14,381 bases of DNA from DATKWV01 sp035529405 (GTDB lineage: Bacteria; Planctomycetota; Phycisphaerae; Sedimentisphaerales; Anaerobacaceae). The notes below the pieces were generated by a model, which searched no databases, was not told the origin of the DNA, and saw only the letters and a list, made by a program, of their open reading frames with translations. The DNA lies in the NCBI GenBank assembly GCA_035529405.1, contig DATKWV010000109.1, positions 1-14,381 of the forward strand. The letters run 5' to 3'. The position numbers and the translations under genes were made by a program. Positions 1 to 8,578 of the stretch are shown here, piece by piece; position 1 is the first letter of the stretch, and the number at the start of each line of letters is the position of its first letter.

Positions 1-1470
1 GATGTTCGGCTGCCGAGCGTCATTGACAGCAACATGGTAGTGCAGCAGGACATAACGATTCCAGTGTGGGGCTGGGCAGAACGTGGTGAGCATATTACGG
101 TGGAGTTTGTCGGCGGCAGGGTCGGTACCCGCGCCAATGCCGACGGAAGCTGGATGGTTAAGCTGCCTGCCATAAAGGCCGGCGGGCCTTATGATATGAC
201 CGTTCAGGGCCGTAATAAAATTCGGCTGACTAATATCCTTGTCGGCGAGGTGTGGGTATGCAGCGGCCAGAGTAATATGGAAATGGGTATAGAGCTGGTA
301 AGCGATGCCCGCAGCGAGATTTCTTCGGCAAATTACCCCCGGATACGGTTATTAAAATTACCGAAGCAGACAGCGGCCGGTCCTGTGCACGATATAGATG
401 CACAGTGGCGCGTATGCAGCCCGGAAACTGTTTCGATGGGGAACTGGGGAGGGTTTTCGGCGGCGGCGTATTTCTTCGGTCGCCAGCTTCATGAAAAACT
501 CGATGTGCCTGTCGGAATTATTGACACTTCCTGGGGCGGTACGCGAATCGAGCCCTGGACGCCCCGTGAGGGTTTTGCGCAGGTGCCGAAACTGAAGGAC
601 ATTCTTGCAAAAATAGATGATACCAACGCTGCTTATAAAAAAACAATTACCGCAACAGTGGGGTCTCTGAGGCAGTGGATTGAGACGGCTGAAAAAGCCT
701 TTGTCGAAGGCGGTCCGATTCCCGTGCCGGACGATGCCCCATTAAAGCAGGTCAGGCACTTCACGCAGCCGACGCTGCTGTATAACGCAATGGTACATCC
801 GCTGGTGCCGTTTGCCATTCGCGGGGCAATCTGGTATCAGGGTGAATCCAACTGCGGCGAGGGTATGTTGTACTGCGAAAAAATGAAGGCACTTATAGGA
901 GGCTGGCGCCAGGTCTGGGGACAGGGTGATTTTCCTTTTTATTACGTTCAACTGGCACCTTGTTCGTACTATCGAAAAAGCCCAACAGCCCTGCCGGAAC
1001 TTTGGGAGGCACAAACCGCTGCATTGTCGATACCCAACACGGGTATGGCGGTCACACATGATACGGTTGATGACATGGGTGATATTCATCCGAAAAACAA
1101 ACAGCAGGTCGGCAGAAGGCTTGCATTGTGGGCACTGGCAAAGACATACGGTTACAGCGATATAGTCTATTCCGGGCCGCTTTATAAGTCTATGTCTATC
1201 GAAGGCAATAAGGTTCGTATCAGCTTCGACCATGTCGCAAGCGGGCTGACATCCTATGACAGCGGCCGGCTTGACGATTTTGAAATTGCTGCAGCCGACA
1301 GAAAATTCGTTAAGGCCAAAGCTGAGATTGCAGGCGACGCCGTTGTGGTATCCAGCGATGCGGTTGCGGCACCTGTGGCGGTAAGGTACGGGTGGAACCA
1401 GACAGCTCAGCCGAACCTGATAAACAAGGAGCATCTGCCTGCATCGCCGTTCAGAACCGACAACTGGTAG
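1..1470 (+). CDS. Sialate O-acetylesterase-type carbohydrate esterase (SASA family), 5'-truncated by window edge
   Basis: The frame is open from base 1. It reads DVRLPSVIDSNMVVQQ before the first ATG at 34, which is the usual beginning of the mature part of this family, so the true start and probably a signal peptide lie outside the window. SGNH/GDSL-type esterase blocks are visible: block I SGQSNM, with the nucleophile serine at 271-273; a middle block with DTSWGGTRIEPW (about 520-560); WYQGESN (832-852); and the catalytic Asp/His pair in GDIHPKN (Asp 1081-1083, His 1087-1089). An N-terminal beta-sandwich-like stretch with VWGWAERGE precedes the catalytic domain. Known members remove O-acetyl groups from sialic acid, or in plant-polysaccharide degraders from acetylated xylan or pectin-type glycans. 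Given the rhamnosidases nearby, an acetylated plant or algal glycan is more likely than sialic acid, but this is inference. The gene converges with the CPBP gene, and I see no clear terminator in the 64-nt gap. Confidence 0.9.
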   Translation, partial: DVRLPSVIDSNMVVQQDITIPVWGWAERGEHITVEFVGGRVGTRANADGSWMVKLPAIKAGGPYDMTVQGRNKIRLTNILVGEVWVCSGQSNMEMGIELVSDARSEISSANYPRIRLLKLPKQTAAGPVHDIDAQWRVCSPETVSMGNWGGFSAAAYFFGRQLHEKLDVPVGIIDTSWGGTRIEPWTPREGFAQVPKLKDILAKIDDTNAAYKKTITATVGSLRQWIETAEKAFVEGGPIPVPDDAPLKQVRHFTQPTLLYNAMVHPLVPFAIRGAIWYQGESNCGEGMLYCEKMKALIGGWRQVWGQGDFPFYYVQLAPCSYYRKSPTALPELWEAQTAALSIPNTGMAVTHDTVDDMGDIHPKNKQQVGRRLALWALAKTYGYSDIVYSGPLYKSMSIEGNKVRISFDHVASGLTSYDSGRLDDFEIAAADRKFVKAKAEIAGDAVVVSSDAVAAPVAVRYGWNQTAQPNLINKEHLPASPFRTDNW

Positions 1471-1534
1471 AAGCTGAAAGCCCGAAGCAATTGTGCGCTT
1501 GCCTTAAATCGCAGACAGGTTGCAGGGGCCGGGG

Positions 1535-2371
1535 TCACTGCAGGTATAGCGCGCTTGTTATACTGACGGCATTGAATAATGAATGAATAAAGACAGGCCG
1601 AAACAGTGAGCCGCTTTTTTCATAAGCGTATCCCATAAACAAGGCCAGTACCAGCAGCGCCGGCCAGTGCTGTGGATTCGAGTGCACAGACGCAAACAAC
1701 GCCGAGCTTATTATAACAGACAGCCAGGGGCGACCCAGCAGCGAGCGGAGCATGGTCTGAAACAGTCCCCGAAACAGCATCTCCTCGAATACCGGGACTA
1801 TGAAAACAGCGGTAACAATAATCAATACCCTCAGAGACGGCTGCGTATATACCTTTATCATTTCCAGTTCCTCATGCTGCTGTAATTGAAACTCCGGGCC
1901 GAAAAGCAGTTCCCCGAAGAAGACGGTCACGATTATTGTTATCATCACCAGCGGCCAGGCACATACCAGGTTCAGCATTGCCGCCAGGAAATCGCCGCCG
2001 ATATTGGCCATATCAAGGCCAAAGCCCTTTAGTCGTCTTGCAAAGGTGCTGTTTGCCAAAAACAAAATTACAGCCATCGCCGCCACGGCGGCTATACACA
2101 GAATGACATTTTCGATGAACGCATTTTGCCAATCGTGCAGTTCCGGCAGAAGTGTTTCCTTGAAAAAAGTTGCCGTTGCGAGCGTCATAATCCAAATCAA
2201 AAGCGGCAGAAAAGGCGCGTAAAGGGGCATATTATTGCGGCGGGGCGGCGAGTTTTTCAGCGCCTTTGTGCCTAATGATGTTTTGCACAGCCACAGGCCG
2301 AAAAGAAGCACACCCGGCGCGCTGACAGCTATTGTATAAAGATATTCTTTTATAACCCCGGCATTCTGCAT
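1535..2371 (-). CDS. CPBP-family (CAAX/ABI) intramembrane metalloprotease
   Basis: The protein is about 278 residues and hydrophobic throughout, with some seven to eight likely membrane helices. The family motifs are present in the C-terminal half: EEMLFR, with Glu196 and Glu197 encoded at 1781-1786, then FASVH with His230 (1682-1684), then HSLFN near the end. These Glu and His residues form the presumed zinc/catalytic centre of the Rce1-like CPBP family (PF02517). Substrates in bacteria are mostly unknown. The frame stays open up to 2494, but the added 41 residues are polar, rich in Arg and overlap the space in front of the divergent murA. I therefore place the start at the ATG at 2369-2371, reading MQNAGVIKEYLYTIAVSAPG, just ahead of the first helix. 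No strong Shine-Dalgarno is visible in front of it, so the start is less certain than the gene. It ends 64 nt from the convergent esterase gene. Confidence 0.85.
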   Translation of the reverse strand: MQNAGVIKEYLYTIAVSAPGVLLFGLWLCKTSLGTKALKNSPPRRNNMPLYAPFLPLLIWIMTLATATFFKETLLPELHDWQNAFIENVILCIAAVAAMAVILFLANSTFARRLKGFGLDMANIGGDFLAAMLNLVCAWPLVMITIIVTVFFGELLFGPEFQLQQHEELEMIKVYTQPSLRVLIIVTAVFIVPVFEEMLFRGLFQTMLRSLLGRPWLSVIISSALFASVHSNPQHWPALLVLALFMGYAYEKSGSLFRPVFIHSLFNAVSITSALYLQ

Positions 2372-2506
2372 TGGTATATTTTCACAGCGGTCTTGCAGAC
2401 AGCGCCCGATTGTATTAGATTGGTGCCTTAATGACGCTAATCCCGGTCGTCGGGACCGTGTTCGCAGTATCGCAGAACGGCAGGGGCTTTTCAAGGAAAA
2501 TAGGGC

Positions 2507-3775
2507 ATGGACATATTTCGTATCGAGGGACCGAGCAGGCTTGGCGGAATTGTCAATGTCAGGGGTTCGAAGAATGCTTCACTTCCGATAATGGCCGGCA
2601 CGATTCTTGCTGCCGGCAGGTCCGTTTTGAAATCTGTGCCGGATTTGTCCGATATTACTATGTTCGGCAGGCTGTTGTGCAGCCTGGGCTGCCGGGTCGA
2701 CAGGAACGATAACGGAGATTTGTGTATAGACTCCGGCGCTGTGGATAATCCGGTGGGCGAGTACGAGATTGTACGCAGGATGCGGGCCAGCATTTGCATA
2801 CTTGGTCCGCTGCTGGGCCGCTGCGGCAGGGCAAAGGTCTCTATGCCGGGCGGCTGCGCAATCGGTGACAGGCCCGTCGATATTCATCTGCGTGGTTTTC
2901 GAAAGCTCGGGGCAAAAATACATTTGGAAAACGGCTATATTGTCGCTGAGGCGCCGGCAGGCTTGAAGGGCGCGGATATTTTCCTCGGCGGGCCGTTCGG
3001 TTCCACGGTGCTCGGTACGGCAAACGTGCTGATGGCCGCTGTGAAAGCAAAGGGCCGAACGCTAATCGAGTCGGCTGCCTGCGAGCCGGAAATAGCCGAT
3101 TTGGCAAGGTGCCTTAACAAAATGGGCGCCAAAATAACCGGTATCGGCTCACCGAGGCTGGTCATTGACGGTGTAACAGACCTTCAGGCCGTCGAATACG
3201 AGGTTATCCCCGACAGAATAGAAGCCGGGACGTTTATGGCTGCCGCTGCTGTTACCGGCGGGCAGGTACAACTTAGCAATTGCCGGCTGGACGACATGAT
3301 GGCCGTTGTAGATGCGTTTCGCAATATGGGTATTACTGTTGAGCCCGCCGACAACGGGTGTGTTGTTGCGCGCAACGGGGCGATAAAGACCGCTGATATT
3401 ACCACTCAGCCTTATCCGGGTTTTCCAACCGACCTGCAGGCCCAGTTTATGGTCGTTTTGTCTCTGGCCGAAGGCAACAGCGTGGTAATCGAAAAGGTCT
3501 TTCCCGACAGGTTTATGCACGTTGCAGAATTGAATCGAATGGCTGCTAATTTGCGCAAGGAAGGCCCGACGGTTATTGTAGCCGGCGTGAAGCGATTAGT
3601 CGCTGCGCCGGTGATGGCCTCCGACCTGCGGGCCTCGGCGGCACTGGTTCTGGCAGGGCTGGCCGCTGAAGGCACAACTATTGTTCAGCGGGTTTATCAT
3701 ATCGACCGAGGCTATGAAAGAATCGAAGAAAGACTTAATTTGTTGGGTGCAAAGATTGTCCGTGAGGATGTCTGA
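2507..3775 (+). CDS. murA: UDP-N-acetylglucosamine 1-carboxyvinyltransferase (MurA)
   Basis: This is the cytoplasmic enzyme of the first committed step of peptidoglycan synthesis: transfer of enolpyruvate from PEP to the 3-OH of UDP-GlcNAc. The 422 residues match the normal length and align end to end with E. coli MurA. Conserved sites are Lys22-Asn23 in GSKNA; the catalytic-loop Cys117 in GGCAIGDRPVD (E. coli Cys115), followed by Arg122; the general base Asp309 in FPTDLQAQF; Arg375 in DLRASAAL; and Arg401 in HIDRGYERIEE. Because Cys rather than Asp is present in the loop, the enzyme would be expected to be fosfomycin-alkylatable. AAGGA at 2493-2497 lies 9 nt before the ATG and supports the start. 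The gene is divergent from the CPBP protease. A promoter for the next operon overlaps its stop codon. Its presence suggests the organism makes peptidoglycan. Confidence 0.97.
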   Translation: MDIFRIEGPSRLGGIVNVRGSKNASLPIMAGTILAAGRSVLKSVPDLSDITMFGRLLCSLGCRVDRNDNGDLCIDSGAVDNPVGEYEIVRRMRASICILGPLLGRCGRAKVSMPGGCAIGDRPVDIHLRGFRKLGAKIHLENGYIVAEAPAGLKGADIFLGGPFGSTVLGTANVLMAAVKAKGRTLIESAACEPEIADLARCLNKMGAKITGIGSPRLVIDGVTDLQAVEYEVIPDRIEAGTFMAAAAVTGGQVQLSNCRLDDMMAVVDAFRNMGITVEPADNGCVVARNGAIKTADITTQPYPGFPTDLQAQFMVVLSLAEGNSVVIEKVFPDRFMHVAELNRMAANLRKEGPTVIVAGVKRLVAAPVMASDLRASAALVLAGLAAEGTTIVQRVYHIDRGYERIEERLNLLGAKIVREDV

Positions 3776-3803
3776 TTGAAAACTTTTGTAAAGACGGTAA
3801 AAT
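3776..3803 (+). promoter_or_regulatory. Sigma70-type promoter for the symporter/rhamnosidase operon
   Basis: A TTGAAA -35 box (3776-3781) is followed by a 16-nt spacer and a TAAAAT -10 box (3798-3803), giving a predicted start near 3810 and a leader of about 40 nt before the GTG at 3852. The -35 box begins directly after the murA TGA, so the operon can be controlled separately from murA. The stretch is AT-rich compared with its surroundings. The call is by consensus matching only. Confidence 0.55.
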
Positions 3804-3851
3804 CGCAAAAAAATATCAATCGTGGTTAATCTGATTTAAGAAAGGAGCTAA

Positions 3852-5423
3852 GTGGAACCCGGAGCATTAGTATCGACAGAATACATAATGGTGGCGGTCT
3901 TCATATTGGGCCTTGTCGGGTGGGGTTTTGTAAAACGTCACAGCACAAAGACAATGGAGCAGTCTTTTCTGGCCGACAGGAAAGTACCCGGTTTTATCGC
4001 GTCGATTAGCACCGTTGCCACTACTCTCAACGTCAACGACTTTGTCGGTTTATCCGGCTCGGTGTATGCGGTCGGCATCATTATGGCGCATATACCGCTT
4101 ACCAGCGGTATATGCCTGCTGTTTTTGTCGCTGATGCTGGTGCATAAATTGCGGGCGATGAAAGTCTTTACCGCCGGTGAATGGCTCGGTAAAAGGTATC
4201 ATCCCGGTATAGGCCACGCATACAGTATCGTATGGTCGTGTATATGGATGGTGTTTAATCTGGGATTATACAACTACGGCGGCGCGCTAATCCTGCATAC
4301 GCTGATGGGCTGGAACTTCTACTTTTCTGTGGTGCTGCTGTCTGTGGTGGGAGCGTTCTATACCATTACCGGCGGTTTTGGCGTGGTGGTTGGCGCACAT
4401 GTACTGCAGGTTATGCTTATGTTCTTTCCGTTTTTGGTGATTGCGCCGCTGGCTATTTTCAAAGCCGGCGGCATAGCAAACATCATTAGCTCGCTGCCGG
4501 CAAATCAGACGGATATCTGGACCGCCCATACGCCGTTTGGGCCAATCAGCCTTATGTTCTTCGGTATGATAATTACCACTATGAGTTACTGGAGCAGCGA
4601 GGCTCAGATTCTTCAAAGACCGCTTTCTTGCAGAAGCAGTGAAGACGCGTCCATAACCTATCTGGGCGCTTCTTTCTGGTTTGTTATACTTATGCCGTTT
4701 CTGATTATTCTGCCGGCTTTGGCTGCCAAGGTCCTTTTCACCGGCCTGGAAAAACCCGACCTGGCGGCGCCCATGCTGATAAAGACGTTCCTGCCCCACG
4801 GGCTGTATGGCGTGGCCGTAGTCGGGTTGATGAGCGGTTTTCTCTCCAGCGCTGCCTCGCAAATCAATTCCTTTTGCGCGATGTTTACCGCTGATGTATA
4901 TAAAAAGCTTATCCGGCCCGGACAGCAGGAAAGTCATTACATGCTGACCTCCAAAATAGCAGGTGTGATATTTGCCTTTTGCGCAATCGGCACAGCTTTG
5001 CTAATCTACAGGGCGCCTACGGGGATGTTTATTTATGCAATAGGAATACTTGCGACGATTATGCCGCCGTTTGCCGCTGTTATTCTGCTGGGCGCGATGT
5101 GGAAAAAAGCAAACAGCAAAGGTGCCGCATTCGGCCTTGTTATCGGGGGCGGCCTGGCGGTGGTTCTGTTTATGCTGGCCACCTATACGAAGCTGTTTTC
5201 CTCGATTGCCGATGACTCTATGTTCTTCCGCGCTGCGCTAACATATATTGTCACGCTGAGCGTTACCTGGCTGTTTAGTATGCTGCTGGGCGTGCAAGCA
5301 GGCGAAGACCAGACGGCTGCGGCAACGGCGTCGGTCAAAATTACAAAGCGGGTCTGGAAACTTGCATTTGCGCTGGCAAGTGCCATATCCGTAATGTATG
5401 TGTTTTTTACAATCATATTTTAG
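3852..5423 (+). CDS. SSS-family sodium/solute symporter, probably for a sugar
   Basis: This is a 523-residue integral membrane protein with about 13 hydrophobic segments, the size and layout of the solute:sodium symporter family (PF00474). The helix-1 region contains STVATTLNVNDFVGLSGSVY. The family signature in the second half reads FLSSAASQINS...FTADVYKKL; Ser332 and Ser333 fall where the Na2-site serines of vSGLT lie. The start is GTG, with AAAGGAG at 3841-3847 and a somewhat short spacing of 4 nt. An ATG at 3888 (MVAVFILG) is an alternative that would begin directly in the first helix. The gene is first in an operon with a small membrane protein and two GH78-type enzymes, so the likely cargo is rhamnose, a rhamnosyl oligosaccharide or another sugar released by them. 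Substrate cannot be read from the sequence. Confidence 0.92.
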   Translation: MEPGALVSTEYIMVAVFILGLVGWGFVKRHSTKTMEQSFLADRKVPGFIASISTVATTLNVNDFVGLSGSVYAVGIIMAHIPLTSGICLLFLSLMLVHKLRAMKVFTAGEWLGKRYHPGIGHAYSIVWSCIWMVFNLGLYNYGGALILHTLMGWNFYFSVVLLSVVGAFYTITGGFGVVVGAHVLQVMLMFFPFLVIAPLAIFKAGGIANIISSLPANQTDIWTAHTPFGPISLMFFGMIITTMSYWSSEAQILQRPLSCRSSEDASITYLGASFWFVILMPFLIILPALAAKVLFTGLEKPDLAAPMLIKTFLPHGLYGVAVVGLMSGFLSSAASQINSFCAMFTADVYKKLIRPGQQESHYMLTSKIAGVIFAFCAIGTALLIYRAPTGMFIYAIGILATIMPPFAAVILLGAMWKKANSKGAAFGLVIGGGLAVVLFMLATYTKLFSSIADDSMFFRAALTYIVTLSVTWLFSMLLGVQAGEDQTAAATASVKITKRVWKLAFALASAISVMYVFFTIIF

Positions 5424-5432
5424 GAGCAAGCA

Positions 5433-5699
5433 ATGGAACAGCAGCAATCCGGTCCCATCGATTCGATGATTGCCGGCGGTATGGTTTTGGCCTTGATAGG
5501 CGTAATGGTTCTTTTGACACCGCTGGTTGTCAATATCGACCGCAACGGCCTTGTCCTGGATTTTATTGCAGGAGGCCTTTTGCTTATTGTCGGCTCCGGT
5601 AGCCTGATAATGGGATTAAAGCGGCACGGGCGGGTTAAACCACCGGTTCAGGATTCGCCAAACGACGACGTTTCAAACCAGCCCAAAACGACTTTATAA
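5433..5699 (+). CDS. Small two-helix membrane protein coupled to the symporter
   Basis: The protein has 88 residues. Two hydrophobic segments, about residues 12-32 and 40-62, are joined by a short turn (NIDRNG). A basic patch (GLKRHGR) follows, then a polar, Pro/Asp/Gln-rich tail. AGGAG at 5422-5426 overlaps the symporter stop codon (TAG 5421-5423) and lies 6 nt before the ATG, so translation is probably coupled to that of the symporter. I do not recognise a named family. Small two-helix proteins are known to sit beside SSS-family transporters (for example DUF485 with acetate permease, YhdT with PanF, DUF4212 proteins), so an accessory subunit role is a reasonable guess. It usually precedes the transporter in those cases, whereas here it follows. 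Confidence 0.8.
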   Translation: MEQQQSGPIDSMIAGGMVLALIGVMVLLTPLVVNIDRNGLVLDFIAGGLLLIVGSGSLIMGLKRHGRVKPPVQDSPNDDVSNQPKTTL

Positions 5700-5761
5700 C
5701 CGACAGCCCCTGCCGACGACGACATTCACGCTCTTAGGCCGAAGGCGAAAGTGAGGTCATA

Positions 5762-8500
5762 GTGAACAATCTGCGATGCGAATATGCCGTCAATCCGCTG
5801 GGTATCGACGTGGCCCAGCCGCAACTAAGCTGGGTCATCGAATCCGACCGGAGAGGCTACAGACAAAGCGCTTACAGAATTTTGGTTGCCGCAACCTTGG
5901 AGAAACTACGAAAAGACCAGGGCGACCTCTGGGACAGTGGAAAGGTGGAGTCTGCCCAGAGCATCAATGTGCCTTATGCCGGCAGTGCCCTGCAGTCGGG
6001 CCAGCGATGTTTCTGGAAGGTCAGCGTCTGGAACCATAATGGTAACCAATCACAATGGAGCGAACCGGCGTGGTGGGAAATGGCATTGTTAAGCAGCAGC
6101 CACTGGCAGGGAATATGGATAAACGACGGCAGGGCTGCACCGGCAAGAGACGAGGATTTTTACAAAGATGACCCTGCGGGTTTATTCAGAAAACAGTTTC
6201 GCGTATCCGAACGCATAGTGCGCGCAAGACTTTACATAAGCGGCCTGGGCTACTATGAAGCGTCAATTAACGGCACAAAAGTTGGAGACGCTGTGCTGGA
6301 CCCCGGCTGGACTACGTATTCACAACGTGTGCTGTACAGCACTTATGATGTTACTGAAATGCTGCAGCAGGGCGATAATGTTATCGGTGTTATGCTGGGC
6401 AACGGCTGGTACAATCCGCTGCCTTTACGATTATTCGGACAATTCAACCTGCGGGATGTCCTTGCAATCGGCCGGCCGCGATTGATTGCTCAGCTGAACC
6501 TCGAATACGACAACGGCAGCCGACAGGCTGTGGTAACGGACCAAACCTGGAAGGTAACCGAAGGTCCCGTTTTAAGCAATAATGTTTATCTCGGCGAAGT
6601 CTATGATGCAAGAATAGAGATAGCAGGCTGGGACAAACCCGGTCTTGACGACCGCGCCTGGCGCGATGCAAAACCTGCTGTTGAAAAAATTGGTCCTCTT
6701 CAGGCCCAGTACGCCGAACCTGTTAAAATAACAAACACGCTTAAGCCGGTCAGCGTCACTGAAATCGAACCGGGCAAATACATATTTGATATGGGTCGCA
6801 ATTATGCCGGCTGGGTGAGATTAAAAGTCGAAGGCCCTGCCGGCACCGAAGTTAAACTGCGATTTGCCGAACTGCTTGCCCCTGACGGGACACTGAACTG
6901 TTTAACCACAGTCTGTGGCGCAATAAAGGGCAGGTTTGGTCCGCCGGGGTGGAAACAGCCCCTGACCGGCGGCCCCGGCGCGCCGGAGGTGGCAGAACAC
7001 CGCTGCACATATATATTAAAGGGCAAAGGCTGGGAGGTTTACACGCCGCGCTTTACCTTCCACGGTTATCGTTACGTTGAGGTTACAGGCTATCCCGGCA
7101 AGTGTAAAAAAGATGCGCTGGAAGGCCTGTGCCTGAATTCAGCGGTTGAAAAAGCAGGCTCTTTTGCCTGCTCGAATGAGTTGTTCAACAAAATTCAGCA
7201 AACGGTATTGTGGACACTTTTGAGCAATATGTTCAGCGTAGAGTCCGACTGCCCGCACCGCGAAAAACTCGGCTATGGCGGCGATATTGTCGCTGCCTGC
7301 GAAATGGCGATGCTGAATTTTGATATGGCAAAATTTTATGCCAAGACCGTTTGTGATTACGCCGATGCCGCACGACCCAACGGCGGCTTTACAGAAACCG
7401 CTCCCTATACGGGCATAGCAGTGCAGGGTTTCGGCGAAGGTACCGGCCCCATCGGGTGGGGAATTGCTCATCCGCTGCTGCAGCGCCAGCTTTACCGGTA
7501 TTACGGTAACAAGCGCCTGGTTCAGCAGCAATATGAAACAACAAAACGCTGGATGGAATTCTTACAAAAAAAAGTCCCCGACCATATTATAGAGCTGGGC
7601 ATAAGTGACCACGAAAGCCTCGACCCTCGCCCGTTTGCGCTGACCAGTACAGCCTTCAACTATTACAATGCAAAGCTGTGCAGCGAACTTGCAGGTATAA
7701 TCGGCAAAGACGATGACGCCGGGCGTTTCGCCGCTCTGGCCGAACAAATCAAAACCGCGTTCAACAACAGGTTTCTGCGACAGGCGCCTCAACTGTATGA
7801 ATACCTTTATGATTCCGGCACACAGACCTGTAACGCGTTTGTACTGTATATGGATTTGGTGCCGCCCGAACTGCGAACCAATGTCCTCGATGAGCTTATC
7901 GAAAATATAAGAATACACGAAGGTCACCTGACCACCGGCATCTTCGGTACCAAATATATCCTCGAAGCCCTTACACGCTGCGGCAGGGCGGACATTGCCT
8001 ATAATATGGCCGACAAAAAGACCTTCCCGAGCTGGGGTTACATGCTCGAAAACGGCGCAACTACCCTGTGGGAAAGATGGGCCTTCGATGATAATGCTTA
8101 CTCGCATAACCATCCCATGTTCGGCTCGGTCAGCGAGTGGTTTTATAAAGCCATAGGCGGCATAAATCCTCACCCCCAGGCGGTCGGGTTTGACCGGATT
8201 ATCATCAAGCCGAATATAGTGGCAGACCTTGGATGGGCCAGGGCCGAATATAACAGCATCCGCGGCCGCATAGCAAGCGAATGGCACCTTGAGGCAGGGG
8301 AACTTCGGCTGAACGTGACGATACCGGGCAATGCCGAAGCCGAAATCCATCTGCCGACAACAAATGCCCAGGCAGTTACCGAAAACGGCCAATCAACCGA
8401 TAAAGCTGCAGGTGTGCAGTTTCTGCATACCGAAAAGAATACGGCCGTTTACAAGGTCGGCTCAGGAACATATTCATTTCAGGCTGAATGGAAACCATAA
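5762..8500 (+). CDS. GH78 alpha-L-rhamnosidase, no signal peptide
   Basis: The enzyme would hydrolyse terminal alpha-L-rhamnosyl residues from glycosides or oligosaccharides. Its 912 residues fit the full GH78 layout: an N-terminal beta-sandwich beginning LRCEYAVNPLGIDVAQPQLSW, the Bac_rhamnosid_N domain (about 150-310), a concanavalin-like domain (about 330-450), the (alpha/alpha)6 catalytic barrel (about 465-810) and a C-terminal beta domain. Catalytic-site residues of the BsRhaB type are in register: Asp496, Glu501 and Asp508 in ESDCPHREKLGYGGD, and the general-base Glu771 in ENGATTLWERW. The start is GTG with GAGG 6-9 nt upstream. An in-frame stop at 5735-5737 leaves no room for a longer N-terminus, and the N-terminus shows no hydrophobic export signal. 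The protein is therefore probably cytoplasmic and acts on imported material. It lies 62 nt after the small membrane gene with no promoter or terminator evident between them. Confidence 0.95.
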   Translation: MNNLRCEYAVNPLGIDVAQPQLSWVIESDRRGYRQSAYRILVAATLEKLRKDQGDLWDSGKVESAQSINVPYAGSALQSGQRCFWKVSVWNHNGNQSQWSEPAWWEMALLSSSHWQGIWINDGRAAPARDEDFYKDDPAGLFRKQFRVSERIVRARLYISGLGYYEASINGTKVGDAVLDPGWTTYSQRVLYSTYDVTEMLQQGDNVIGVMLGNGWYNPLPLRLFGQFNLRDVLAIGRPRLIAQLNLEYDNGSRQAVVTDQTWKVTEGPVLSNNVYLGEVYDARIEIAGWDKPGLDDRAWRDAKPAVEKIGPLQAQYAEPVKITNTLKPVSVTEIEPGKYIFDMGRNYAGWVRLKVEGPAGTEVKLRFAELLAPDGTLNCLTTVCGAIKGRFGPPGWKQPLTGGPGAPEVAEHRCTYILKGKGWEVYTPRFTFHGYRYVEVTGYPGKCKKDALEGLCLNSAVEKAGSFACSNELFNKIQQTVLWTLLSNMFSVESDCPHREKLGYGGDIVAACEMAMLNFDMAKFYAKTVCDYADAARPNGGFTETAPYTGIAVQGFGEGTGPIGWGIAHPLLQRQLYRYYGNKRLVQQQYETTKRWMEFLQKKVPDHIIELGISDHESLDPRPFALTSTAFNYYNAKLCSELAGIIGKDDDAGRFAALAEQIKTAFNNRFLRQAPQLYEYLYDSGTQTCNAFVLYMDLVPPELRTNVLDELIENIRIHEGHLTTGIFGTKYILEALTRCGRADIAYNMADKKTFPSWGYMLENGATTLWERWAFDDNAYSHNHPMFGSVSEWFYKAIGGINPHPQAVGFDRIIIKPNIVADLGWARAEYNSIRGRIASEWHLEAGELRLNVTIPGNAEAEIHLPTTNAQAVTENGQSTDKAAGVQFLHTEKNTAVYKVGSGTYSFQAEWKP

Positions 8501-8578
8501 CAGGTATAAATAACCGAAACGCAAATTGTCGAGCAGGTTCGGTTGTCTCAGGATTAAATTCTTGAAAGGGTCGGTAAC

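Noticed and set aside
742..1434. Minus-strand frame of 230 codons inside the esterase gene
   Set aside because: Antisense shadow of a gene whose catalytic motifs are all in the plus-strand frame; composition is Cys/Arg-rich and without a family signature.
1471..1534. Terminator between the convergent esterase and CPBP genes
   Set aside because: Only a 4-bp AAGC/GCTT pairing without a T-tract could be found.
2441..2455. TCCCG-GTCGT-CGGGA inverted repeat ahead of murA
   Set aside because: Only five base pairs in GC-rich DNA, with no further support as operator or terminator.
2372..2494. N-terminal extension of the CPBP protease to 319 residues
   Set aside because: The extra residues are polar and basic, overlap the murA ribosome-binding-site region and precede what looks like the natural N-terminal helix.
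2372..2506. Possible divergent promoters between the CPBP gene and murA
   Set aside because: TACAAT on the minus strand and TTGCAG...TAGATT on the plus strand were considered, but each has only one acceptable box, so neither is called.
4287..4937. Minus-strand frame of 216 codons inside the symporter gene
   Set aside because: Antisense of membrane helices; the product is His/Arg/Gln-rich, as expected for such shadows.
7562..8392. Minus-strand frame of 276 codons inside the first rhamnosidase gene
   Set aside because: Long but antisense to the conserved GH78 catalytic barrel and C-terminal domain, with no recognisable motif or ribosome-binding site.
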